Origin: Seriola aureovittata
Lineage: Eukaryota > Chordata > Actinopteri > Carangiformes > Carangidae
Length of the DNA: 64,000 nt
Reading direction: 5' to 3'
Assembly: GCF_021018895.1 (NCBI RefSeq)
Contig: NC_079375.1
Span: forward strand, 3,744,560-3,808,559
This document shows, in pieces, positions 1 to 13,800 of this stretch. The translations under genes and the position numbers were made by a program. The stretch's first letter is position 1. Each line of letters opens with the position of its first letter. The notes below the pieces were generated by a model. That model was not told the origin of the DNA, made no database searches, and was given only the letters and a program-made list of their open reading frames with translations.

Positions 1-167
1 AGGATTTTATCAACTAATATTCAATATTCAGGGGAAGAGCTGTAGAAATGTTTCACCTTCTCTGCAAAGATCAGTTTTTATAAAGGAAACATGTAAAATG
101 TACTTGGGTCTTTAGTGAAATATTCCTCAGCTGTTATAGAGGAAAAAGAGACTGATGCAGAACTCAC

Positions 168-353
168 CCACTGCTTCTTCTTGGTCTGGGAGATGAGCTG
201 TTTGTTTTGGGCCACGAGCTTCTTCACCTCCTCCACCAGCTCCTCTTTACACTTCTCCTTCACCTGCTTACACTTCCTCTCCATCTCGGCCTGAGCTCCG
301 GCCACCGCCTTACTCACTGCCTGACGCTTCTCCTCCTCCATCTCAGCACGGAG
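168..353 (-). CDS. zmynd11: zmynd11 exon: coiled coil before the MYND finger
   Basis: 62 codons, phase 0 at both ends, CTGCAG acceptor and GTGAGT donor. Begins [13 protein letters not shown] and ends QTKKKQW, the point where human ZMYND11 continues into the MYND zinc finger (CYNCEEE). Lys/Glu-rich helical sequence. The MYND exon is not found in positions 1-167, so the gene is truncated by the window, not mutated. The preceding intron is only 81 bp. Confidence 0.95.
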
Positions 354-3300
354 CTGCAGGCACAGAGACAGGAGGGTTCCTTATCAAAGATCCAGACAGT
401 GAAGTAAGATATTTTCTTTAAGACAAACACAAACCTTCTCCAGAGCTTCTCTGACGACCCTCTCCGTCTCCCTCTTGTTGTCGGCCTTCATCATCTCCTT
501 GACGTCGTTGAAGACCTTGGTGTACTTCTCGTGGCACATGTTCTGGCAGGCACCGTCACTGTTGGTCTGGGTGCCGCGGTGCAGCGTGCGCGGCGACCCT
601 CCATTGGCCTTCTTGGTCTGCGTAGACACCGACAGCTTCTCAGGCTGCTGCGGTGCCGAGGACACAGGAATCTCCTGGCTGGAGCTCACCGCCTCCATCT
701 CCGGCTCCGGGTCCTGATGGACAGGAGAGGAGAGGAGGGAACATGGACGTTTTTATGAAGCCACACAAGAAAAAACTTTCATGTGTCTGAGAAAGGTGAG
801 GAAATAAAACACTTTTGTACCTTATGTAACAATCTACAACTAATTCTGTTGCAAAGGCTTTAAAGTTATATTAAATAGTAATCATCACAAATGCTCTGAA
901 GAAACCGAGACTTGTCCAGACTAGTCCAACTGACACTGGATCTTGAAGTTCAATATCTTACACGGTCTATTTTTTTTTTTTTTTTTAATCAGATTACAAT
1001 CAAATGAATGTAAAACTAGGGCTGAACAATATGAAAAAAATAAATCATATTGCGATTTGTGGAGATGGGCATGGTCGGCACACAGCTGCAGGAGAGAGAG
1101 GGGTGTGGAGAGGGCTGATGAGAGCAGTGCCAGGTGAGGTAATGGGTCTATTCTTTTTTAATGCAGTAGCGTGCTGGACCAAAGAGGACTGGCACACGAG
1201 ACACACAGGGCCAACGGCAGCCACAGCGAGCCATGAGAAACAACATAAGAGAGACGGAGTGCGTGCGCCAAAAGGGCTCGGCAAACAAAGACAAGTTTAA
1301 GAGAAGTCTAAGATGAAAGTGTGTGTGTTCAGTCCTCACAATAAAAACATAATTGTTAATGTCAATTGTCTGGTCAGTGTGTGTGTGCTGAGGGAACTCT
1401 CAGTGGCAGCCAGTCCTGCTACACAATTATTTAGGCAGATATTGTGATATGAGTCATGATATTAGTTGGTATGGTCATTTTTACATTTCATTTTCCCTTT
1501 AAAAAAAACCAACCTAAAAATGATGTGATTTTTGTTGCAACAAAGATGTTCCCTGCATCTCTGTAGCACCACAACGCTTCGTTTATGGTCTGTTATTGTG
1601 ACACACTTTACCTTCATCAAAAAAAAAAAATTGCAGCTTCTGCAATTTGGATATTGTGCTTGGCCATATTGTGATTTCGATAATATTTTGATTAAATGTG
1701 CAGCCCTACTTAAAACATATTTAACATAAAATACAATTTTTTTTTTTTTGATACGTATCTGTAACATCAGTAAAAATCCTTCTTCTTACTTATACCATAC
1801 ACGGTTGTATGTAAAGTTTGGGCAGCACTATTTTGTTATGCACTGTTATTTTGTATTTCATGAACTTAAACATCAACACTATCTTTTAAACATCAAGTGA
1901 GAAAAGTAATGCAAGTAACTAAATATAATTTAGCTAATTTTGAATATATGAGAAACTGTCTAACAACATATGTTGCTAAAATCTATTTAAATGCTATGAT
2001 CATCCCCCACCTGTATGACAAGCTGGAGCCAAGTGAATAACTCAATACTGAAACCAATTCATTCTATTTACAAACAAGCCCTTAAAGTCTTAGACAGAAA
2101 ACACAAATTATACCATCATTGTAACATCCTTGAAAAGTATAGCTTACTTAGCTGGGATAATATGCTAAAATATGCTTATGCTTGTCTGCTCTTTACGATT
2201 TTGAATGGCAAGGCTCCCCACCACTCTGTACATTCATACAAAAGAAAACATCTAATAATAGAACCACAAGATCGGCTTTAAGAGGTGACGGTGTAGTCCC
2301 TCATAGGTCGACTACTTTTGGTCAGTTATGTTTCTCTGTGAGAGCCTCTAAGTTATGGAACACACCAGCAGAGCTAAGAAATTGCACTTCCTATTTTAAA
2401 TTTAGCCACGATGTTAAGGACTGGCTCTTAAGCAGTCAGACATGTGAACACTCTTAAATGGTATTATGCTAACTTGTTGTTGTTTGATATATGTTGTTTT
2501 TATATCTATTTTATGTATCTTTTTAATATGTGTTATTTATTAATCTGACTGATGAACATCTGGTCAATATGTGGTTTTTAGACATCCTGCCAGAGGACTG
2601 CAGTTGAAAATTAGCCTGTTGGCTAACACTGGCATATTTACAGAGAGGTTAATTAATGTGCACTGTCCTTTTCAAATAAATAAATAAATGAAATGAAATG
2701 AAATTTCAAAAAGTCTGTTTGACCTTGCAGCTTGCTAGCTGTTGAGCAAAAATCAACAAAATGCTGTAATTTGCTCAGTTTGCATATTGCAGATTCATAG
2801 TAAATGTAATAATATAGACATGTGTGGCTCCACTAGAAATTCATCCTACTACGAACAACTACTTTCTGTGTAGCTACAGTCTGACTGCTGACAAACAAAC
2901 TTACACTGACTTCCTCTTTGGGCTCAACCATCTGAGTCCGACGGCTTTTCTTTGCCTTGGGCTCCTGGCTGCCTTTGAGCTGGAGGGGGAAAAAAAACAA
3001 GTTCATATGAAATGGTAAAATGGTATTTATGTAAAATGTTGAACATCATAGTGTTCCAGCCGGCTCTCTGGTTCTATCAAAACACAGACAGAGAAGTGAA
3101 GTCAAGTGTTGTAGAGACATTTATAAAAAGCAATTTCTCTTAAATGCTAAAAACGAAAGAATAAATAAATTGCTGCTCAGATAAAAATGTGTCACATTGC
3201 TCTTATCAATGTTAATCAAAGATCCTTAATCACACCTAGTTTTATAATTTGAGTGTTAAGGTCACAACCACAAAAACTAGTCTAGTTTTCTTCCCTCTAT

Positions 3301-4170
3301 TAATCTGCATTGCTGCGTATAATGTTACCAGTGAATACTGAATGAACAATGTGGCGGTTCAGTCACCAGGTGGCACTGTTTGATCTATTTATATCTACAC
3401 TATCTGAGTTTATGCTCTACCAGTGTAAAGTTTAACTTTAACGTTTTTTTTTTGTTAGTGCATTACAGAAATGTTTTTTTAAAAACAGCCCTAACTTTGT
3501 TTCACAGAAAACTACCTGCTGCTTTGGTGTTAGTGTTTTTAGTGTGAGTTTGCAGCAGCACCACGTTTATATTAGAGATCCGATAGAGACGAACAATCGC
3601 CGTGGAAACCTCAGAGGAAGTTAAGACTGGTGTTAACCAGACTCAAAAAATAACGCTGTTTGTCTCCTCTGCAGAAATTTACTGTGACAGGCACAGTGAA
3701 GGCGCAGCAACAAAAACAAGACGACAGATGACAACACGACTAAGTTTGTCAGCAATAATTTGAAGGCTGATCCAGCAGCCAGGAGCAAGAAATCTTTGAT
3801 TAATACCAGATGACCTGAGAGGATGGGGTGGCCAGTAGCTTTTTAACAGGTCCATCAAACGCTTATTGTGTTCACTTGGGTATAAACCATTTCCGCTGCA
3901 GGAACTTCAGCTGGGGCTCAGGACCCATTTTAGGATCTCAGGAACTCAATTTAGTTCTTTTGCCATGATTCACTAACTAACAGTCAGCACATATACAAAC
4001 CTCAAGGCTGCTACAACTTGTGTAAACTTGTGTTTGCGTTTCCACCACATGTGAAGACCTGTTAAGACTCTACTTACATGTCGGACCTGCTCATTGCTGG
4101 TAGAGGAGATGCTGGACTCGGCCTCGTCTGTCCTCTCCAGTCTGTCCGTCCTAACGCTGCCCTCCTCCTG

Positions 4171-4201
<31 letters not shown>

Positions 4202-6135
4202 CGCTGGCTCTGGCTCTGGGTCTGGCTCTGGCTCTGGCTCTGTTGGTGGTGCTGGTGCGGCTGGCTGCTTTCCTCCATCTTTGTTTTCCAGAAGCGTCCC
4301 TCCCTCAGGAAACGCTGGTAGACCTCGAGCTCCTCGCACGCCTTCTTCCAGCCGTTGCTGCGCTTCACCTGCAGCTGCTGGACACTCACCTTGATGTCCT
4401 GGATGTTGTCTGCGGGGATCCACGCTCTGGAGGAGACGAGGAGAAAAAAACAGTGCTCGAGATTTACCATTTTAATGTTATATTTATACATCTGAGCATA
4501 TTAGCTGTTTCCAAATAAGACCTGATGAATTTAAAATGGCTGATAGAGATGTGAGGACAGTAACAGTCCTACTTTAGGTGCTTTAAATTAATGTGCACTA
4601 AATTATAAAAAAAAAAAAAAAAAGAGTTCACATAGATAAAAAAAAAACAGACTCCTGCTGTTGAACCACTCAATCAGAAAAGCGATACTGCGTGCTGTTT
4701 TTGTGATGTCGTCCAGCTGCTCTAACCTCTGATGCTGGTGTCCAAAGAAGCGCACGTCCACCTGGTTGTCCTCCCTCTGAAGGACTTTGGCAGGCCAGTA
4801 ACCAAAACCTTTCATCTTTGCCCACACCAGGTCATGGCTCGGGCTCTGCCAAGTTAACAGACGCAAAAAGAAACATATTAGACTGAAGATACAACCTATT
4901 GGAATATTTCTAACAAGCACAATCAGAGTTTCTTTTGTGGTGGGATGCCTTTTATTCTAAAGTTACAGTTTATATCACAGGACAACCTGCCTAGTTTTTT
5001 TCAGTAGTCTGCATGAATTTGCAAGAATTTGTGTGTATACTGTTTGATGGTCTGTACATTATTTTGTCTTGTTTCATCAATGATTTTAGTCTAAAAATTG
5101 GCATAAAAAAGTTTTTAAATGTCTGTAGCAGTTTCCCACAGCTTGTTTGTTTATGTCAAACTAACTGGGATATTGGGTTGTAAGACCTGACATCTGACTC
5201 GAGACAAAAGTGAAGTAAAACTCCACTGGTGTGGTAAACAACTACTTGTTTCACTAAATCAAATGGATTTAAGCGGGAGTGGAACTCCAATCAACAAAAA
5301 CAACACTAGAATTGCATCTTACAACTGCCGCCGATAATGTAATGATTCTACTGATAAAGAAAAACAACAAGAACAACAAAAACAACAGCATGTTGCCGCC
5401 TCTATTGAGAAATAAAGTTTGGTTGGGCCTGGTACACTGGGTTTGGTTGTACTCACACAGGGGTAACAGAACCAATTGTCAGGCCGGGCGTTCGACAGGT
5501 AGAAACAGTTCTTACACAACAACAACTCGTTCAACTGGAAGAAGAGGAGAGGAGGAATGAGGGAGAGAAGAGGGAGGGAGGAAAGAAAAAAGTTACAAGA
5601 ACCGTTGAGAACTTCTGAAACAATAAGCTCTGAACCTACAAACTACAGTGTGTGAGAGAAAGAATAAAACGACGGTACCTCATGGCATGTGTCGCTGAAG
5701 AGCAACCGTGCGATCTCTGCCTGGTCACTGTGAACTGCAACACACAAGAACAAACATTGCTCAGCAAGAAAGAAACAAACTCTTTATTTGAAAGTGACAA
5801 TATTCATATGCTTTGCTCCTGGGCTACTTGTGGAATCATATTCAGCAGGTGCTGCAGTTTACAAACAGCATTTGAATGAATATTTTTAGTATTCACTACA
5901 TGTTTAGATGAGTAATGCTCTGGTGGTGACGCATTTTCATCTTGTTTTCTAGGTGAAATGAAAGAGGAAACAACTCAGCACAACACAGTAAAACCTGTAA
6001 AAATTTGACTCACCTCCGTACAAGATGGCAGTGTTGTGAACGATCAGCTGAGCGTCTGCTTTAAACTCCTCAAAGGTCTTATACTTTCCTTCAGACAGGT
6101 TCTGAGAAGAGATCGATGGAGAGCAAGAATGTTGG

Positions 6136-6168
<33 letters not shown>

Positions 6169-7147
6169 GAGGGAGAGAGAGAGAGCGAGAGAAGGTACAA
6201 AGAGGTCTATTCACAGGCCGAAATGCGAGAGGTCCAGGAGAGGGGTGTGTGTGTATTAACACTAACACATACACACATCTGGGCAGAGATCCAGTGTGTC
6301 TAGCAGAGGCTGGGTGATGCAACAGTGGCCAAAACAGCAGCATCCTGCCTAAACTAACACACTGTCTAATACACAGACACACACCTTTTTTTTTTTTTTT
6401 TTTTTTTAAATCAAGTGTTGCAATTGTGGTAATTAATTATACAATGAGCCAAGGTGGACGATGTTATATTGAAACTGACGTATCATCAAGAACAGACAGT
6501 ATGACAGTAAGTGTGGTTTAGCATTTACTTGAATTACTGATGTACAAATGAGGAATGCAAATGAAACGTTGCCTTATCTTCCAGGACAGAATAATTCATC
6601 ATAATTCTTTGACCTTGCTTTTGACTGACTTGACGACTTAAAAAGGTGAAACATTTGCAAAAGCAGTTTAGCAATAATAATAAAAAGACCTGCACTGCTA
6701 ACAAAGGCATCAGCGTAATAAATACGTCTCATGCAGCTACACATGAAGAACACACACACATAAAATGCAGAGATCCACTTTAATGATCACTTTGAGCACA
6801 GACAGGTCTGCAAGTCTGCTCACTAACTCATCTGGTTGTGTTGACCGGACATCAGGCTAACATCTGCAGACAGCTGTTAGCAAGTGTTAGCTCTGCAGGA
6901 GGGAAGGATTGAATAGAGTAGAAGCCCCACACTGTTCACTCGACTTTCACTACCTCAAATCTTCTAATCACAGATAGTATCTCTTCAGCAAACACAAACA
7001 GAGCTCAGGGTCAGTGTCTGTTTTCAGTCCATCTCTCTTATTTGTTGTTTTGTTTAAATCTGCCCCTCTTGTACTTTTTCATTTTTGCTTGTGGGTGTGA
7101 GGGGATGTTTCAATCTTCTGTATGGGTGAGAAAATGTAAAAAACTGA

Positions 7148-7192
<45 letters not shown>

Positions 7193-10100
7193 AAAACAGA
7201 AAAATGTTAGGATTTTAAATAAGAACAGGAGTTACACAGCGTGACACTGGGCTTGACTGTTACCTCTTGGATGTTGGAGACGTCCAGCGCAGTGTGGATC
7301 AGCCGTTTGTACATAGGGTGTTTAATGTCTTTGCCTTTCTTGTTCAGATCCACTGCCTGCAATGTAGAGGAGTACAGCTGCAATTATTGGCTGATTAATC
7401 GATCAAAGGAAAATTAAAGCAGGCTCAACCTTTAACATGTGAGGATTTGTCATATACGACAGCAAATGAAATATTTTGGGGTTTTGGACTGTTGGTCAAC
7501 AAATGAAGTCATCTGAAGACGTCACAAAGTTGTGATGGTGATATTTTTTTTGACATTTGATACACAGAGATCCATTAATTAAGAAAAAAATCTCCAGACT
7601 AACTGATAATGAAAATAATCTTTAGTTGCAGCCGTACAGAGGAGGGATACTGATTTAACACCACTTCATAGAATGGAGGACAGATGTGTGAGAGGGTTAA
7701 TGAAGCAGAGATGGAGGGTAAATGATGAGATTTGATACTAATTTCATAGGGAACAGTGGGATGAACAGATGAGGGATGAGAGAACAAGAAAGGTGGAAGA
7801 GTCATGTCATTATTTATCACTTGAGGTAAGGGAGCAAAGGAAGAGAGAGTGAGACAGGAGGGTAAGGGTGGTGACGTAGGAGAATGAAGGGGATATTTCT
7901 TCTTGAGAGAGGAGTGAGGGTTAGTGTGGGTAATTGTACAAGTGGGACAGCAGAGGCGTCAACCACAGACCACAGACTGTGGTCATGTCACACTGGGTTT
8001 CAAATGTATTTTTCTATATTTTTAGAAATGATTTTACAGGAGTAAAAACATGTTTGTCGAGTTACTTCAGAATGGCTCCTGCAGCCTCTGAGAGTGGGCG
8101 GGCTGCCATGTTTGACAGCTAAGCCGATGGGGTGAACATGACACAAGGTAAACAAACTTGTGGTGGTAACTGTAGCTTTTAAGCCGTGTGAAGACAGTGT
8201 TTAGTTAAGCGTCACATCACACATTACTTCTCAAAAGCACGGCTAAGTGATGCAGCAATTTGTAATCACTTCATGGAATCACTGACTCTCTAACAACTTC
8301 ATGCAGTGTAAGAATAATGAAGAACTTTTTGCTGATAGTTGTGATATCAATAAAACAAAAACTCAAAAAAAGTGAACATTCACCTTGTGAATCTTTAAAT
8401 TCTTTTTTCATGTAATATGACAAGAGGAGGAACTGACAAAAAGAATTAAAATCATAACTGATGGAATCTAAATGACATCCAAACCCTAATGAAAATGTTA
8501 ACAGTCAGACTAGAGTAAGTTGTTTCTCTAGACTACTTTGGCTTGTTATATTGGACAACAACAGTCTGCTGTGTTCTCACAGGGAGGAGGTTTGATGAGT
8601 TGAAGGTGGACAACAGCAGCAATAACAGGTAGAAATAAATATACAGTTGTTCTCACCCTCTCCTTCATACGTTGGACGATGAAACGCAGGTATTTACACA
8701 TCTCCTGTTTGTTCAGGTTCTTCTTTTTACTGCCCTGCAGGAAGGAAGGGAAGGATGATGTGGAGAGAGGAGAGAGGGAGTTTAGAACAGCAGCAACTTC
8801 TGTTTTTTTGATTTGTGTAACCCAAATTCTCCAACACACACTTATATTTAATATTAATTCATAACGGCGAGAACACAGAAGTGGAGACAGGGCTGGTTGA
8901 GGACAGAAAAATAATTAGGCATCTGCTGGTATTACAGTAAAACCAACAGATAGTTAGCCTGTTTCTGCAGAGAAATGATTTCTAAAACCTCATGAAAGTG
9001 ACAGGAGCCTTTATTTGGATAAATAAATACAAGAAACAGAAACATTTCAGCTGGAGAAACCACTTTTTTTTTTGGACTGGATTATTACAGGAGCGTTATT
9101 ACATATGAGCATAACGAAGACGTCAGACGGATAAAGTATTACTGTAGAGGCAGCGTGGAAGGATGAAAGGGAGGATTATGATTTGCAGAGGCACATTTTC
9201 TATCCAAAGTGACTAAATCCAAAGTCTGACAAAGAAAAGACTGTTAGGCTGAAGTTTCAAATATCACAAAAGATGTTTATATTTTATAACATCAACTTAT
9301 ATAAAAAAGAAACAACCTCTTAAATCCACTCAATACACTCATATGCACAATAGTACTGAAGCCTCCCCTATGACACTAACTAACTGAAATCGCAGCAATT
9401 GCCTGTCAAGTTGTGCAAAAACCTTATTATCTCATTTCCGCACCAAATATTTTTTTTTACAGTAGTCTGTGTAAGTCACCTTACAGTACTCTGCCTCCGC
9501 CACTCAGACTATTTTCGGGTTACATCCCTGTCAATCCAGAGTCATATAAAATATTAATCATTTGTGTGAAATGTTGTCATAATTACTGTGTGAAGTCTTG
9601 AGTTATTGCTAAGTGTATTGTGAGGTCACACTGACCTACAGTAGATCTTTGACCACCAAAATCCAGTCAATGTGTCCAAGTGAACATTTGTGCCAAAGAA
9701 ATTCCCTTGAGGAGTTCTCGAAATATTGTGCTCACATGGCCAAAATCGTGTTCGTCACTGTGACCTAGACCTTTGACCTTTCACCCCCAAAATCAGTTTG
9801 TTCTTCAGTCCAGGTGAATGTTTGTGCCAAATTTGAAGAACTTCCACTGAAGAGTTTACTGATATATCGTGTAAAAAAAATAACATCAACTTATGATACA
9901 CTTCAAGATACCAGCTTGGGTTTAAATTGCCTAACCTCCACCCATACTCTCAGAAACCTAAACCCTAAAACCTTTTGAATCCTCGAATGGCCCTTTGCTT
10001 TAATTAACAAAGAAGTCTTTCCTTTTCAAAACAATGTTCATTAGTCATTAAAAAATAGACATAATAGCCATTTAAGAGTGTATACACCACCTACCCTGCA

Positions 10101-10826
10101 GACAACACACTGCCAGTGCGACCCTCCGTCTCTGGGCTTGCACTCCTCCGACAGACACTTGAGATGGTAGACCCGGAAGCAGTTGTCGCACGTGAGGACG
10201 TCCCCCGGTAGGTGACACTCGAAACAATACCAGTCGTGACTCTCCGCCTCCCAGTCCTGCAGGGGGAAGACATAGCAGAGCACAAGTTTGGGTGACCCCC
10301 CCCTCCAACCCGCCAACTACAGCAGGGGAGGAAATGATTTTTCTCCATTCTTGATGAAACCTAGCACTCATGATTTACAGATATGTGATGAGTGTGTCAG
10401 AGGATGTTCCAGAGACCATTTCACCACTGAAGGTGTCGGGTTTGATCCCACACTGCAAACCATCAACTCCGGTGAATGAAGGAACATTGAAATTCTTAAC
10501 ATTTACATCATGAGTCGTATCCAGCTTGTAAATGAGGTTCCTCCTGACTGATCTGGGCTTAATTTTTCTGAGTATGAATTTGTTTTCAATTTGTGTGTGG
10601 CTGTTGTGATTGTGATGCTTGATGACTTATAGATGAGCTACAAAGGAGACAGGAACTCCCTTGTTAGATTCCAATGGAAATAAAAAAAAATGATAAACTT
10701 CCTTCCTTTTAATTACCAAGTTTCAAAAGAATAAATTCCAGCTCAGATGACTGAATCTGACAGCATGATTATTATATCTAGGGATACTCTCATTCTACTT
10801 CAACTTACTATTTCATTGTGATTCCA

Positions 10827-10889
<63 letters not shown>

Positions 10890-13800
10890 CAAAAAATGAA
10901 AATATCCATTTGTGAAAGTGGAAATATACCAAGTGTAACAGCAGTCAGTGAAGCTAATTTAGATGCACTGGCCTCAGTGACAGCAGGTGGTGACAGCATG
11001 GAGTTCAGAGCATTGTGCCAAAAGGTCACTAATTCCAATCATGAAGCAGCTAAAAAGATCTGAGTGGAAAGTGGATGTGAAGAAAAAAAAAATCAAATGA
11101 TAATGTTGAGCAGCTTTTCGGTTCTTGTGGAGTCTCTTTTTTCCTGTCTAGCTGCTGGGCACCAAGAGCAAAAACAAAAAGCCCCACGGTATCAAACCTC
11201 AATACTTTTTAGTACAGACTACAAATGTATCTGAAGCACCAAGTGTTGAAATCTGTCAAAAACACTGGCAGTGAATACCTGGTCAGATTCATGATCTTGC
11301 TTTCTTTTTCGTTAATCAGATTGTTCCTGATTTTAAATCAAAAATTGTAGAATTTCAGACGATTATATGGAGGCAAAGAGTTTGTACAAATGCACAACAT
11401 TTAACAATTGAGAATTGACACTTCTCCTGTGTTTTATTTGGAGTGTTGATCCAAAAGAAGATATATTTGTGGTTTTAAGAACCAAGAACCATCTCAGTGT
11501 AGTTTTACATCTCCTCTCTCAGGCTTCTCTCTGGAGCTCTAGTAACAACAGGTCAGTGAGTTTCTGTTTCCTGAGTGATTCAATAAAAATAAGGCAGATT
11601 TCAGGTGAACACTCAGAAAAACCAAATCCCGCAAGGTTGGATGGTGGGTCCAGGTGGGCGGGTCTTGGGGCATGGCTGAGAGCGGTGACTGCTTTCTTGT
11701 GACATCACAAAATTACAGAAAGTCCTAACAACTGATTTTAAGGCTCAGTTTCTGAATACAGGCTGTGTGCATTTCTCTGTGGACTGAGGCTTTGATACTT
11801 TCACAGTATTAATATAGAACCTAGACCTGCTTTATAATCTTTTTTATATACACGTGGACATCTACCTTTATACTATATGGGACCTTTAAGTAACTTTAAA
11901 ATAAATATTTTTATATTTCAAAAAGAACTGTCAAAAGTTTCCCTAAGCTACCAAAACTCAGGTATTGTATTTTGTATTATTGTAAAAAATTTCAAGCAAT
12001 ACTCAGCCCTGGCTGGCCTTTAACAATGTTAATTTTAAAAATAACCTGCCCTCATGTTGTGATAATTAAATGTCCATATCAAGCATTTGTGTTTGTGGCT
12101 GAAAGGTCATTGCCTTTTTTTTTTTTTTATCCTAACACACATAAAGGTTGCAGTCGTCCTGTCTTACACTCATTTTCATTAAAGGGTTCAAGTGAAGGGC
12201 ACAGAGATGGCGAGTATGAACCACTAAAAATTCAACTCCTCATCAACCTGTCAAGAGTCCAACTCCTCCCACTCACAGTCTGGACTGACTCAGTAGGGAA
12301 CAGCAGGAGAATCATGACCGAGTGCCGTTCAATAAAAGCAAGAAAAGAGCAGCACTTCAGTCTCTTTCTTGATCTTTTCTCCATATGTTTATGTGCTGTA
12401 GTTTGGGTTTGAGCCTGAGGAATCATAGAAGATAATCTTACCAGCAATGTATTTTCCTAAATAACCCTGATAAGTCTTTAAACAGAAGACTACAACAAGA
12501 ATGTGCACTACAGCAGAGAGGCCTTCCTCTGTCAAAAAAAACACATGCAGTTTTAAACAGACTTGGACCAGAGTGGTTCCGTCGGAAGTGTAGGGGTGAA
12601 ACGAGCCCCAACACAACCATAAATAGTCATAAGAACAAAAGGAGTAAGGATAGCTCTGACATTCACGCTGCCAGTGTCGCTGCAACAACAAAGAACCTGA
12701 TCTGAAGCAGGGCCTGCCAGGAAGCACTCTACACTCTGAAATGCAGGGGTTTACTGGAGGACCTTTTAACAGATAATCTACAACTGTCAGATCCATCACC
12801 AAAATCAAATACTACGCTACATTTTAACACCCTCGTGACAGTAGCACGGACAAATATAATCAATTAATTGATTTGTCAAATGGACAGAAATTTAAGCAAC
12901 AATTTTCAATAATTGTTTAAGTTATTTATCAAGCAAAAAATGCCAACATATGCTCTGCCTTCAGCTTCTCAAATTTATGAGTTATTGAATATCTACACAA
13001 GCAATTTGAAGATTTCATGTGTCTCTCAGTCAAGCTGTGATGTGCATTTCTTTAAACAATTTTCTGGCATTTTATAGACTTAATGATTGAAAGATTAACC
13101 AAAAAAATTATCTACAGATTAATCAATAATGCCAGCAACACGGTGTCCTCTGTAATGTTCTTGGGTCAAGTCAGTTTCTCAGTCCTCCTCATTGCTTGTC
13201 ATCTCTCTACTGTCAATTCTACAATAAAGGCATAAAAATGCAGAAAAGTCTTTAAAAAATATTTATTTTATCAGTTTAAAGCCTCATGTAGCACTAGATA
13301 AGACTCTTGTCTTTTAGTCAGTGCGGTCGCTGTCAAGAACACCTGTTGTAAAAAATAATCCAGATGCATTCAAGGGCAAAATAAAACTGAAACCTGAAAA
13401 ATATGTTGGCTCTCTATCTTCGAAACAGTCAGGCAGTCCAACAATGTCAAAAATTCTTTCAAACTTTGTGTTCAAAGTATAACCTGACAGATGTGTGTTT
13501 TTTGTTTTGTTTTATTTAAATCAATACTAATAATGTGTAGCCAGGATATAGAGTTAATGGGACATTTTGCAGTTGAAAATAAACTCAATAAATCTTCTCA
13601 AACATATCTTACATATTTTCATAATGCCATTTGTTAGTATTTTATTTCAGACAAACGGTGCTTCATCAGCAGAACACATTTTTTTCCCCAGGTAACCAAA
13701 AATTAGGCTTTCATTCCTTGGTTTATACATAAATTTGTAAGAACAGCCCTGAATTTAAATGCAATGGTCTTCTGCCAGGTCATCAGAAAAGCACTGACCA

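Noticed and set aside
4078..4518. Plus-strand Leu-rich frame of 146 codons
   Set aside because: It is the antisense of the CAG-rich zmynd11 exon (CTG read as Leu).
9700..9830. TTTGACC / GTGACC motifs as nuclear-receptor response elements
   Set aside because: They belong to a widespread fish repeat, so the motif match alone says nothing about regulation here.
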